From: Planctomycetota bacterium
Lineage (GTDB): Bacteria; Planctomycetota; UBA1135; UBA2386
Direction: 5' to 3'
Assembly: GCA_016713175.1 (NCBI GenBank)
Contig: JADJPQ010000002.1
Span: 682,001-746,000, forward strand
Length of the DNA: 64,000 bases
Shown here: in pieces, positions 27,746 to 36,388 of the stretch
Layout: the number at the start of each line of letters is the position of its first letter
How positions within the stretch are numbered: the stretch's first letter is position 1
Made by a program: the position numbers and the translations under genes
Notes under the pieces: model-generated
What the model was told of the DNA's origin: nothing
The model's input: the letters and a program-made list of their open reading frames with translations, nothing else
Databases searched by the model: none

Positions 27746-30421
27746 CTACTCGCGGCCGCACAGGGCGGCGAACGCCTCGCGCAACTCGGCCGGACAGTCC
27801 GCGGCCTCGAACAACGACCGTCGGCGCTCGGCTGCGGCAAGCACGCCCTCCCGCGCGGACGAGTCCGCCTGGCTCGCCGCTTGCGCCCAGGCCAGGAAGC
27901 GCCGCCGGAAGGCCGGGTCCTCGTCACCGGTGACCTTCAATGCCCGCTCGAGCCAGACGGCAGCGGCCGCCGCGTCCGTCGGCAGCAGGGCGCGGCCGAG
28001 TCGTTCCATCGTTTCGAGCGCGCGCGGCTCCAGCGCCGTGGCGTCGCGCTCGCTCATCACCGGCGCCGCCAGGTCGGCCTTGTTCTCCAGCAGGTAGGCC
28101 GCGGCAAGCATCAGCCTGACCTCGTCCTTCTGTGCGGGCGACATCGCATCGACGTTGCCGTCGTCGGGTCCCGCTTGCAGGCACTGCAACGCCAGCGCGA
28201 TCACGTCCTTCGACTTGTCGAGCGCCAGGTCGACCTCGAGCCGCAACAGACGCATCGCCGGCGCCTGCAGTTCGGCCGACCCCGACAGCACGGCAAACGC
28301 CGAACGGACGTCCTGCACCTCGGCGCGCAACTCGTCGCTGGCCGTCCACGACTCCTTGGGGTTCTTCAGCACCGCGGTCTTGACCAGCAACCGGGCAATC
28401 TTCTGCGCCGCCTGCTTCTCCTCTTCGGTGCTGTCACGCCCCAGCAGACCAGCCGCACCGTGACCTGTGAACACGTGGCGCAGACTGCGCCGCTTCTCGA
28501 AGCGCAGCAACATCTCGCACGCCGACACCCACTGGCTGACGGCGGTCCGCGGTTCGACGGCAATCGTCGTCAGCGCATGCAGCAACGGCTCGACCCGCGC
28601 GACCTGTTCGGCCGGCAACGGGCGTGGCAGGTCGTCGAGCACCTTGTTCAGCGTGCCGATCACCTGGTCGGCGGTCTCCGGCTGCCGGCTGTAGGCGACC
28701 AGGCATTCGGCCATCGCCCGCACGACCACCAGCGCGGTCTCGACACGCAGCCGTTCGCGCATCGCCAGCCCGACGTGCTCCCGCCAGGCAGCCTGCGGCC
28801 CGGCAACCTCGGGCAGCGCGGCCAGTGCCGTCGCCGCGAACAGACGGATCTCCTCGGAAGCATCGTCGAGCAGTCGCGCCAGTTCGCGCACCCAGGTGTC
28901 GGCGCACTGCGGATCGTCCCGCCAATCCTGCAGGTGCAGAAGACACGTGGTCCGGAACTCCCGATCGACCGCCGGATCCTTGGCCAACGCCAGCAGCAGC
29001 GCGAACGCAGTCGCCGACCGCGCGCCCCTGCTGTCGGGCAGCAGGGCGAGCGCCAGCGCATCATCGCGCAGGCCGGTGGCCGGGTCGTCGAGCAGCAGTT
29101 CGCGCAGCAGCAACGCCCATTCAGCATGTCCCGGCTCGCTCTCCAGCGGCGCGTGCCAGGTCGGGGTCCGACAGACCAACGTGGCCAACGCCGCCTCGAG
29201 CTGCGGACGCAGTCGCGCGCCACCGCGTCGGGCCGCGCGTGCGAACTGCACGACCGCGGCGCGGTTGTCCGCCGTCGGCAGCCGTCGCAGACCGCGCGCC
29301 GCCGCCATCTGCAGCGCCGGTTGCTCGCCGACCAGGGCCGCGTGCAGCCGCTGCTGCACGGCGGCATGGACTTCGCCGTCGTCGACCCGGCACAGGTAGC
29401 CGGCGATCTCGAGGATCGTCGCTTCGGCTGGCGACGCCCGCTCCAGCCGTTGCAGCAAGATGCGCAAGAACGCCACGCGACCTGGCCCCGGCTCATCGGC
29501 CAGCGGCGCCGCAGCCAGCGAGACGCGCAGCTGCTCGAGCCCTGCCGACGCGATGGGATCGCCGCCGAATACGCGCGCTTCGATCGCGGCCCAGTCGACG
29601 CCCGTCCGCTTCTCGACGTGCAGGCGCACGAAGTCGATCAGCGCCTGCTTCTGGACCTCGCCCAACTGCGCGGCGAACACCGTGGTGGCGCGGAGATGGG
29701 CCCGCGCCGCAGCCTCTGCCAGGTCGAGGTAACGCCGATCCTTGTTGGCCTCGTACCAGTCGGTGAAGGCCTTGCGATCGGCAAACCCCTCGGCCACGAA
29801 CGTCAACTGGCGCAACCCGGCAGCCGCGGCGGCCGCAACGGCACTGTCGGTGTCCTGCAGGTGCTCGGCGAGGAACAAGCCGGCAACCAGCTGCTGCGCG
29901 TCGGCGGCGCAGCGCAACGTGGACAACCGGTCCGCCTCGGCACAGGTCCGCAGCGCGCGGTCGAGATCGGCTGCCGGCACCCGCACGACGCACGCGCGCG
30001 CCAGGTCGCGCAGCGGATCGGGCATCAGTTCGCCGGTCGCATCGGTCTGGCCGCGCCAGAACGCGATCAGCGGCGGCAGGTAGCCGGCGAGCAACCGCGA
30101 ACGCTGCACCGGATCCGCGGCGGCCGAGAACACCGGGTCGGCGGCGGCGCGCAGCCGGCGCGACAGGGCCTGCAACACCGCCGGCGTCACGCGGTCGGCG
30201 TCGTCGGCTGGCGGCACCCGCAACGCCTGCTGCAACAGCTCGTGCGCCCGCTCGTCAGGCAGCGCGAGCAGCGCTTCGATCGCGGCTTCGCGAACTTCGC
30301 GGGCATCGGGCCCGGGTTGGCGGATCTGGTCGCGCAGGCGCTCGATCTGCGCCGTGGCAACGCCGACCGCACACGCGATCGCGAGCAACGACAGCCATCG
30401 GGAGTTCTGCAGGTTCCGCAT
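27746..30421 (-). CDS. large exported helical-repeat protein
   Basis: 891 residues from ATG 30421, which gives a signal peptide (WLSLLAIACAVGVATAQ). The body is almost wholly alpha-helical, with repeating 30-40-residue units such as AREVREAAIEALLALPDERA, HELLQQALRVPP and SEEIRLFAATALAALPEVAG that resemble HEAT/armadillo repeats. The final 200 residues look more like TPRs (DEVRLMLAAAYLLENKADLA, AAAAVWLERALKVTGDED). Such arrays bind other proteins. No catalytic motif is seen. It stands alone between the tRNA and the end of the aroK operon. Confidence 0.75.
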   Translation of the reverse strand: MRNLQNSRWLSLLAIACAVGVATAQIERLRDQIRQPGPDAREVREAAIEALLALPDERAHELLQQALRVPPADDADRVTPAVLQALSRRLRAAADPVFSAAADPVQRSRLLAGYLPPLIAFWRGQTDATGELMPDPLRDLARACVVRVPAADLDRALRTCAEADRLSTLRCAADAQQLVAGLFLAEHLQDTDSAVAAAAAAGLRQLTFVAEGFADRKAFTDWYEANKDRRYLDLAEAAARAHLRATTVFAAQLGEVQKQALIDFVRLHVEKRTGVDWAAIEARVFGGDPIASAGLEQLRVSLAAAPLADEPGPGRVAFLRILLQRLERASPAEATILEIAGYLCRVDDGEVHAAVQQRLHAALVGEQPALQMAAARGLRRLPTADNRAAVVQFARAARRGGARLRPQLEAALATLVCRTPTWHAPLESEPGHAEWALLLRELLLDDPATGLRDDALALALLPDSRGARSATAFALLLALAKDPAVDREFRTTCLLHLQDWRDDPQCADTWVRELARLLDDASEEIRLFAATALAALPEVAGPQAAWREHVGLAMRERLRVETALVVVRAMAECLVAYSRQPETADQVIGTLNKVLDDLPRPLPAEQVARVEPLLHALTTIAVEPRTAVSQWVSACEMLLRFEKRRSLRHVFTGHGAAGLLGRDSTEEEKQAAQKIARLLVKTAVLKNPKESWTASDELRAEVQDVRSAFAVLSGSAELQAPAMRLLRLEVDLALDKSKDVIALALQCLQAGPDDGNVDAMSPAQKDEVRLMLAAAYLLENKADLAAPVMSERDATALEPRALETMERLGRALLPTDAAAAAVWLERALKVTGDEDPAFRRRFLAWAQAASQADSSAREGVLAAAERRRSLFEAADCPAELREAFAALCGRE

Positions 30422-30505
30422 TCGAGGCAAGCGCACACGCCGGCTCCGTTGTTGCCGGCCAGGTCTACGCGCGCGATCGGCCACCCGGCCGCCACACCGC
30501 CGCCG

Positions 30506-30511
30506 ATTCTA
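30506..30511 (-). promoter_or_regulatory. -10-like box upstream of the helical-repeat gene
   Basis: TAGAAT on the minus strand in a ctagaatc context, the same as at 6424-6429. It lies 85 bases before the start at 30421 and 44 bases after the aroK stop. No convincing -35 box. Confidence 0.3.
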
Positions 30512-30554
30512 GCGACCGCACCGCCACGCTACATCGGACTGCCGCAGGACTGTT

Positions 30555-31091
30555 CTACACCCCAGTTCGCCGGTGTTGCCACCGATGGATGAGCCACGCG
30601 ACCGACGCCGCGACATCCCGGTGGCCGGTGTCGATCTCGCAATCGGCGACCTCGCGCCACGCGGGCAGCCGGCTGGCCCACAGCGTCGCGACCTCGTCGG
30701 CCAACGGCAGGCCGGTCAGCCCCGGGCGCCGGCCGTCGACGCGCTGGCGGTCGACCAGGACTGCCAGCGGGGCGTGGAGGAACACCGTCCACAACCGCGG
30801 CCGGGCCAGTTCGGCGCGGACCGTCGCCGTCCCGAGCGCGCCGCCGCCCAGCGCGATCACACGGCCATCGGCGGCGGCCAGCGCTGCCAGCACGACCTGT
30901 TCCTCGAGCTGCCGAAAGGCCGGCTCACCGGCACTGCGGAGGAAGTCCCCGGCCGACATGCCCGCGCGAACGCCCAGTTCGGCGTCGGTGTCGACGAATT
31001 GCAGACCAAGCGCCGTCGCCAGCGCCCGACCAAGCGTCGTCTTGCCGGCCGCGCGTGGGCCGACCAGCGTGATGCCAACCGGGGGGCTCAT
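30555..31091 (-). CDS. aroK: shikimate kinase
   Basis: 178 residues. ATG 31091 overlaps the aroDE stop (ATGA). The Walker A loop is GPRAAGKTTLG, shikimate binding uses DTDAELG and GGGALGTATV, and the lid region holds DGRRPGL with its Arg. The enzyme phosphorylates shikimate with ATP in aromatic amino acid synthesis. As last gene of the operon it directly follows the fused enzyme making its substrate. Confidence 0.93.
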   Translation of the reverse strand: MSPPVGITLVGPRAAGKTTLGRALATALGLQFVDTDAELGVRAGMSAGDFLRSAGEPAFRQLEEQVVLAALAAADGRVIALGGGALGTATVRAELARPRLWTVFLHAPLAVLVDRQRVDGRRPGLTGLPLADEVATLWASRLPAWREVADCEIDTGHRDVAASVAWLIHRWQHRRTGV

Positions 31092-32590
31092 GCCGCGGTC
31101 ACGGCGGTGCCGGCCAGGAACTGCCGCAGCTCCGCCTCCGGCAGGGTCTCGCCGGTGAACAGCCGGACCTGCTCGCGCGCCTGGGTCAGGAACATTTCGG
31201 CGCCGGGTATCGCGATGGCACCGGCCACGCGCACCTGCTCGAGCAGCGGCGTCCAGTACGGCTGGTAGACCATGTCGAGCACCGCGGTCGTCGGCGCCGG
31301 CCGCCAATCGGGGAGCAGCAACGGCTCCGCCGCGCGGCCTGGCGAACCGACGGGCGTCGCATGGATGACGATCTGCGGCCGCAACTGCTCGATCGTCGCG
31401 GTGGTCAGGCTGCCCAGCCGGAAACCGTGGTGGGCCGCGAACGCGCGCGCCGACTCCAACGTGCGCCCGAGCATCGTGACCTGGTAGCCCAGACCCTGCA
31501 GCGCGATCGCTCCGGCCCGCGCCGCGCCACCGGTGCCGAGCACGACCCCGACGGCTCCGGCCGGCGCCGAGCCACCGACACCAGCGCGCTGCAACGCACC
31601 CAGCACCCCGACGACGTCGGTGTTGTGGCCGACGACCATGCCATGGGCTTCGAACAGCATGGTGTTGACGACGCCGATCGCCGCCGCTTCGGGCGCCAGC
31701 TTGTGGCACTGCTGCGCCAGCACGTTCTTGAACGGCGCGGTGACCGACACCCCCCGCAACTGCCGCCGCGGCAGCATCGCCAGCACGGCTTCGGGCCGGG
31801 AGGTCTCGAGCGGCAGGTAGATCGCGTCGCGACCCAGGCGCCGGAACACGCGGTTGTGCAGCCAGGGCCCGAGCGAGGCCAACGCCGGATTGCCGAGCAA
31901 CCCGAACAACGCGGTGCTGCCACTGAGTTCGCGAACCCGGAAAAGGCCAGCCAGCAGGTCGACGGACAACTGGCCCGGGGCGGTCTCCTGCCCAGGTTCG
32001 ACCGCCGCGTAGACGAACGGAGCCCCCAAGGCACAGGCCAGCACACGCGTCGGCCAGGCCGTCCGTCCCATCGCGAACGCGACGGTCGGTCGACGCCGCT
32101 GATCGGTGGCGCCCAGCAGATCGAGCACCGGCGCGGCGTCGGCGAGGTCGTGCGCGGTGACCGCGATCTTGGCGACGGTGCCCTGCTGCGCGAACAGCTT
32201 GTCCTGGATGGCCGGCAGTTCCTTCGGCACACCGGTGAACGAGTGGAACGACCGCACCAACAGGCGCAGCCGATTGCGGCCGACCGACGGCGTCCAGGTC
32301 TCCCAATGTTCGAGATCGAGGCCCTGCGCCCCCGCCGCCATCGCCTGGCCGAACAGTTCGCGACGCTCGCCGAGAGTCCCGCGGTAGCGACCGCCGTCCT
32401 CCGGCGTGCGACACGCCACCAGCACCGGCAGCCGGATCGCTTCGATCACCGGGGCGAGTTCCGCGGCGGCTGGCCACAGATCGAGCCGCAATTCGATCCA
32501 GTCGGCGCCGGCCATCGCGGCGCGCGCGGCCTGACGCATCACCTGTTCGCGCGACTCGGCGAAGATGCTGGCAATGATGGCTGCGCTCAT
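31088..32590 (-). CDS. aroDE: fused 3-dehydroquinate dehydratase / shikimate dehydrogenase
   Basis: 500 residues. The N-terminal 215 or so are type I dehydroquinase (AroD): WIELRLDLWP, LVRSFHSFTGVP with the catalytic His and KIAVTAHDLAD with the Schiff-base Lys. The remainder is shikimate dehydrogenase (AroE): FGLLGNPALASLGPWLHN, RGVSVTAPFKNV with the catalytic Lys, GHNTDVVGVL with the catalytic Asp and the NADPH loop LGTGGAARAG. The fusion channels dehydroquinate to shikimate, as in plants, chlamydiae and some planctomycetes. The start at 32590 overlaps the DUF2520 stop. The enzyme feeds the aroK product encoded next. Confidence 0.95.
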   Translation of the reverse strand: MSAAIIASIFAESREQVMRQAARAAMAGADWIELRLDLWPAAAELAPVIEAIRLPVLVACRTPEDGGRYRGTLGERRELFGQAMAAGAQGLDLEHWETWTPSVGRNRLRLLVRSFHSFTGVPKELPAIQDKLFAQQGTVAKIAVTAHDLADAAPVLDLLGATDQRRRPTVAFAMGRTAWPTRVLACALGAPFVYAAVEPGQETAPGQLSVDLLAGLFRVRELSGSTALFGLLGNPALASLGPWLHNRVFRRLGRDAIYLPLETSRPEAVLAMLPRRQLRGVSVTAPFKNVLAQQCHKLAPEAAAIGVVNTMLFEAHGMVVGHNTDVVGVLGALQRAGVGGSAPAGAVGVVLGTGGAARAGAIALQGLGYQVTMLGRTLESARAFAAHHGFRLGSLTTATIEQLRPQIVIHATPVGSPGRAAEPLLLPDWRPAPTTAVLDMVYQPYWTPLLEQVRVAGAIAIPGAEMFLTQAREQVRLFTGETLPEAELRQFLAGTAVTAA

Positions 32591-33465
32591 GCGGGGGGCG
32601 CGCCTCCCGCCAGTGTCGCCGCCACCGCCTGCGCCACCGCATCGCCGAGGCCGCGGGAGCGTGCCAGTTCGAGGGCCTGCCGCATCAACGCACGGTAGGC
32701 CGGATCGGCCGCAGGACAATGGGCCTCCAGCGCCGTCCGATGGGCGCGCAGCGTCGCCGCGTCACCGCGCAACACCGGCCCCGACAACGCCGCCGCCGCA
32801 CCGCGCTGGTCGCAGGCGCGCAGTGCCGCGTGCATCAGCGCTGCGGCGACCTCGGCCGCGGCTGCCGGCGGCAGGCCACCGGCAACGGCGAACACCTGGT
32901 CGACCAGACTGCGGAGAGCGGTCAGCCCGTTGGCCGCGAGCGCGCACGCCGCGTGGTACAGCACCCGATCCCCACCGGTGCTCCACAGCGGTGTCATGCC
33001 GAGCAGAATCGCCAGCCGCTCGAGCAACCGCCGAGCGGCAGCGTCTCCGGACAGCACGGCCGGCATCCGTTCGAGGGCTCGCCATCCCGACAGCGCGTCC
33101 GGGAACGGCGCGACCGGATGCAGGGCCCCGGTGCGGATGCCGTGGCCCCGCACCGCGACGAAAACGTGTTCGTCATGGCGGCCGCTGGTGTGCAACCACA
33201 ACGAACAGCTGCGCGGCGACGCCCCCGCCATCGTCCCGATCGCCGGCGCCAGGTCCGGATCGCCGACCGCGAACACCAGCACGTGGGCCTGCGCGGCGGC
33301 CATCGGGGTCAGCGAGGCGCCAGCGCCACAGAAGCGCACCGCTGCGGCGACGGTCTCCGGACGGCGACCGACGAAACCCAGCAGGTCGACACCTTGTTCG
33401 ACCCAGCGCCGACCGAGCGCCTGCCCGACTCGGCCGGGCCCGACGATCGCCAGACGGATGGCCAC
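32587..33465 (-). CDS. Rossmann-fold DUF2520 oxidoreductase-like protein
   Basis: 292 residues. The N-terminus is an NAD(P)-binding fold (RLAIVGPGRVGQALGRRW) with VLVFAVGDPDLA as the next strand. The C-terminal helical domain (LYHAACALAANGLTALRSL, then LSGPVLRGDAATLRAH) is DUF2520. The layout resembles ketopantoate reductase and prephenate-dehydrogenase relatives, but family members have no agreed reaction. In other genomes DUF2520 genes often lie beside panC/panB, and here folK-panC is three genes upstream, so a link with pantothenate is plausible but unproven. Its stop overlaps the aroDE start. Confidence 0.85.
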   Translation of the reverse strand: MAIRLAIVGPGRVGQALGRRWVEQGVDLLGFVGRRPETVAAAVRFCGAGASLTPMAAAQAHVLVFAVGDPDLAPAIGTMAGASPRSCSLWLHTSGRHDEHVFVAVRGHGIRTGALHPVAPFPDALSGWRALERMPAVLSGDAAARRLLERLAILLGMTPLWSTGGDRVLYHAACALAANGLTALRSLVDQVFAVAGGLPPAAAAEVAAALMHAALRACDQRGAAAALSGPVLRGDAATLRAHRTALEAHCPAADPAYRALMRQALELARSRGLGDAVAQAVAATLAGGAPPA

Positions 33466-33474
33466 CGCCGCAGT

Positions 33475-34086
33475 CTAGCTGCTGCCGGCCTGCAACTCGC
33501 CTGGCTGCTGACCGGCGGTCGTCGAGCCGGCCTGGGGCAGGGCCCGGCGACGCCGGTCGCGTTCTTCCTGCCGGCGCTCGAGCTCTTCCAGATATTCGTC
33601 GTCGGTCGACTCGCTCAGATGATCGAGATCGTCGAAGTCCTTCGGCTTGTAAGCGGCCCCGGCCGACTGCGCTGCCTCGACTTCGTCCAGGAATGCCCGC
33701 ACCACCGCTTTGTGCAGTTCGATCCGCGTCGGCGAGTTGATCGGATGCGCCAGGTCGGCATGCAGCCGCGAGCGGCCGGAAGCGTCGCGCGGCGCGCGCT
33801 CAGGATCGAGCTGGTTGCCGCATTGGTTGCAATAGGCGGCGCGCAGGTGATTCTTGTGGTTGCAGCGCGGACAGTGGTCGGCGAGCTTGCGGCTGGGCAT
33901 CGCGACGAACGGGCCCTTGGCGCCCTCGATGATCTTCAGGTCGCGAACGACGAACGCGTCCTGGATGGTGACACTGCAGTAGGCGCGCAGTTTGTTGCGC
34001 GGATCCTCGGTCAGCTTGACGCGGATCTCGGTGATATGCAGTCGAGGGCCAGACTTGCTGGCATCGTCGTGCGCGGCGTGGATCAC
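33475..34086 (-). CDS. spoVG: SpoVG-family RNA-binding regulator with inserted zinc ribbon
   Basis: 203 residues, about twice the usual SpoVG. Residues 17-70 (ITEIRVKLTEDP, RAYCSVTIQDAFVVRDLKII, GPFVAMPSRK) are the conserved SpoVG core. Then CPRCNHK and CNQCG (Cys 72, 75, 86, 89) form a four-Cys zinc ribbon, and the SpoVG C-terminal helix motif resumes at HADLAHPINSPTRIELHKAV (109-128). An acidic and Arg-rich tail follows. SpoVG in Firmicutes binds nucleic acids and adjusts division and virulence genes. Its place directly after ispE recalls the Bacillus order ispE-purR-yabJ-spoVG. The insert probably adds RNA or DNA contacts. Confidence 0.9.
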   Translation of the reverse strand: MIHAAHDDASKSGPRLHITEIRVKLTEDPRNKLRAYCSVTIQDAFVVRDLKIIEGAKGPFVAMPSRKLADHCPRCNHKNHLRAAYCNQCGNQLDPERAPRDASGRSRLHADLAHPINSPTRIELHKAVVRAFLDEVEAAQSAGAAYKPKDFDDLDHLSESTDDEYLEELERRQEERDRRRRALPQAGSTTAGQQPGELQAGSS

Positions 34087-34145
34087 CGTTCCCTCCCTGG
34101 GAGCAGGCTTGCCCGGTTGCTAGGCGTGTGGTGGTGGACAGGGTT

Positions 34146-35069
34146 TCACGGACAGACCTCGGGCCAATCAGCCTGCAGGGGCGGCGTCACGTCGGCGCGG
34201 ACCGAACGGGACACGAACAGCCGGACACCATCGGCGGTCAGCGGGAGCAGCGTCTGCACCGCCGCATGTGCGGGGCCCAGAGCTGGGAACGCCAGGAACA
34301 GCGTGGAACCGCTACCGGTCATGTGGACATCGGGGAAACCGAAGCCGCTCAGTCGGGCACGCAGGACCGCAAGCTCGGGGCAGATCCGTTCGGCCGCAGC
34401 CGCCAGGTCGTTCTCGAACTTGTCGGAGCCGAGACAATCCTCGCTCCGAAAGTCTGTTACGGCGTTCAGTCTACCTTGCGGTGCACCGCTCGCCAAGTGC
34501 GCTGCGTAGTTTTTGTAGACACCGGCCGTCGGGCACGGAAACGGCGGGACCAGCAGCACGAAGTGGCGGTCGGGCACGCCTTCAGCCGGGGTCAGTTCGT
34601 CCCCCACGCCGCACCCCCATTGCGAACCGCCGCGCAGGAAGAACGCCACGTCGGCGCCAAGGCCGCGCGCGATCTCGTGCAATTGCATGGTCGACAACGG
34701 CGAACCAGTCGCCGCCTGCAACAGACGCAGGGTCGTCGCCGCGTCGCTGCTGCCGCCGCCAAGACCGCCGCCGTGAGGAATCCGCTTGTGCAGGTGGATC
34801 TTGAACGCGATCTCGATGCCGGCCGCGGCGCAGAACGCGCCCACCGCACGCACGACCAGATTGTCGGGCCCCGGCGGCACCGCGGCGCGCTCATCATCGG
34901 CGCCGGTCGTCAGGTGCAGCCCGGTTGCGGCGCGCGCCAGCCACAGGTCGTCGTGCAGGTCGATCGCGTGGAACAGCGTCCGCAGCAGGTGATAGCCGTC
35001 GGCACGCCGGCCCGTGATCTTCAGCACGAGGTTCAGCTTGGCCGGCGCCGTCGCGAAGTACGGTCTCAC
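34146..35069 (-). CDS. ispE: 4-diphosphocytidyl-2-C-methyl-D-erythritol kinase
   Basis: 307 residues. GTG 35069 overlaps the panC stop (GTGA) and follows AGGAG. GHMP-kinase motifs are PAKLNLVLKITGRRADGYH (substrate end), IPHGGGLGGGSSDAATTL (ATP loop) and MTGSGSTLFLAF (motif 3). IspE phosphorylates CDP-methylerythritol in the non-mevalonate isoprenoid pathway in the cytoplasm. It lies between folK-panC and spoVG in the operon. Confidence 0.95.
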   Translation of the reverse strand: MRPYFATAPAKLNLVLKITGRRADGYHLLRTLFHAIDLHDDLWLARAATGLHLTTGADDERAAVPPGPDNLVVRAVGAFCAAAGIEIAFKIHLHKRIPHGGGLGGGSSDAATTLRLLQAATGSPLSTMQLHEIARGLGADVAFFLRGGSQWGCGVGDELTPAEGVPDRHFVLLVPPFPCPTAGVYKNYAAHLASGAPQGRLNAVTDFRSEDCLGSDKFENDLAAAAERICPELAVLRARLSGFGFPDVHMTGSGSTLFLAFPALGPAHAAVQTLLPLTADGVRLFVSRSVRADVTPPLQADWPEVCP

Positions 35070-36376
35070 GCTCCTGGTCCGGTCAACGACAGGTTGTCGA
35101 GCAACCGCACCGGCCGCGCGCCATCGACGAACCGTGCGGCGATCAGCAGGCGGCCGTGGTCGACCGGACCCGCCGGCAGCGGTTCGAGATCGGGTTCCGA
35201 GCGCAGTTCGAGGTAGTCGAGGCTGGCGCGGCGTTCGGCGATCACGACGGTCCGAGCGACTTCCAACAGCGCATCGCGGTGGCGCTGGCCGTGCGCGAAC
35301 GCTTGTCGGCCGGCACACAGCGCGCGAAACAACACCGTCGCGGCGCGACGATCGGCGGCGCCCAGATAGACGTTGCGGCTGGACATCGCCAGACCATCCG
35401 GTTCACGCACGATCGGACACTCGACGAGGCGCAGCGGAAAACCGAGATCCCGCGTCATCCGCCGCAGCACGGCGACCTGCTGCGCGTCCTTCTGGCCGAA
35501 GTAGCCGCGATGCGCGCGGCACAGCGCAAACAACCGCGCGACGACCGTCGCGACACCGGAGAAATGGCCGGGTCGCAACGCACCCTCCATGCCCTCGGCC
35601 GCCGGTCCGACGGCGACGTGGCTGCAGAATCCCGGGTCGTACATCTGCGCGACCGACGGCGCGAACACCAGGTCGACGCCGGCGGCACCGCAGCGCCCGA
35701 GGTCGGCCTGCAGGTCGCGCGGGTAGGCGGCGAAGTCCTCCTTGGGTCCGAACTGCAACGGGTTGACGAAGATCGTCGCGATGACACGGTCGTTCTCGGC
35801 CCGGGCCAGACGCATCAGGCTGACGTGCCCCTCGTGCAGTGCGCCCATCGTCGGCACGACGCCGATCTGGCAGCCGCCTTCATGCCAGCCGGTGCAGACG
35901 GCAGCGAACTCGGCCGGATCGTGGATCACGCGCGGACGTGCGGGCCGCGCCAGCGCGGCAACGTCGACGCCGAGTTCGCGCAGCGGCGTCAGCACGAACT
36001 CGCGTTCGTGCAGCCGCGGGTGCGGCACGACCAGTTCGCGCGTGTCGATCGTCTGACCGCCATGGAGCAGCACGTCGATGTCCAACGGCCGCGGCTGATT
36101 CCTCGGCGCCGGCAACGCGCGACCGGCTTCGCGTTCGAGGGCCTTGCCGAGCGCGAGCAACGTCGCCGCCGGCAGCGCCGTGCGAACATGGACGACGCCA
36201 TTCAGATACGGTGGCTGCGCCGGCCCTTCGCCGACGAAGGCAGACTCGCGGAACGACGAACAGGCGACCACCTCGAGCCCCGGCGTGGCCTGCAACCGCT
36301 GGACGGCCACCCGCAACGCCCGTTCGCGGTCGCCGAGGTTGGCCCCCAGGCCCAGATAGGCATCGACTTCGCGCAT
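35066..36376 (-). CDS. folK-panC: fused HPPK (FolK) / pantothenate synthetase (PanC)
   Basis: 436 residues. Residues 1 to about 140 are 6-hydroxymethyl-dihydropterin pyrophosphokinase: YLGLGANLGDRERAL, ESAFVGEGPAQPPYLNGV and RPLDIDVLLHGG. From about 150 the chain is pantothenate synthetase: GVVPTMGALHEGHVSLM (nucleotide-binding HxGH-type loop), FVNPLQFGPKEDFAAYPRDL, HRGYFGQKDAQQVAVLRR and LAMSSRNVYL. There is no stop or start between the two parts, so one chain covers a folate step (ATP pyrophosphoryl transfer) and a pantothenate step (beta-alanine ligation). Each half has a full set of catalytic motifs. I do not know this fusion as common; the pathways share no intermediate. Confidence 0.94.
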   Translation of the reverse strand: MREVDAYLGLGANLGDRERALRVAVQRLQATPGLEVVACSSFRESAFVGEGPAQPPYLNGVVHVRTALPAATLLALGKALEREAGRALPAPRNQPRPLDIDVLLHGGQTIDTRELVVPHPRLHEREFVLTPLRELGVDVAALARPARPRVIHDPAEFAAVCTGWHEGGCQIGVVPTMGALHEGHVSLMRLARAENDRVIATIFVNPLQFGPKEDFAAYPRDLQADLGRCGAAGVDLVFAPSVAQMYDPGFCSHVAVGPAAEGMEGALRPGHFSGVATVVARLFALCRAHRGYFGQKDAQQVAVLRRMTRDLGFPLRLVECPIVREPDGLAMSSRNVYLGAADRRAATVLFRALCAGRQAFAHGQRHRDALLEVARTVVIAERRASLDYLELRSEPDLEPLPAGPVDHGRLLIAARFVDGARPVRLLDNLSLTGPGA

Positions 36377-36388
36377 CCCGGGCCCGTC

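Noticed and set aside
27881..30592. Plus-strand frame of about 900 codons
   Set aside because: It is the antisense mirror of the helical-repeat gene (27746-30421). The minus-strand product has a signal peptide and regular helices, while the plus-strand product is Arg/Gln-rich without domains.
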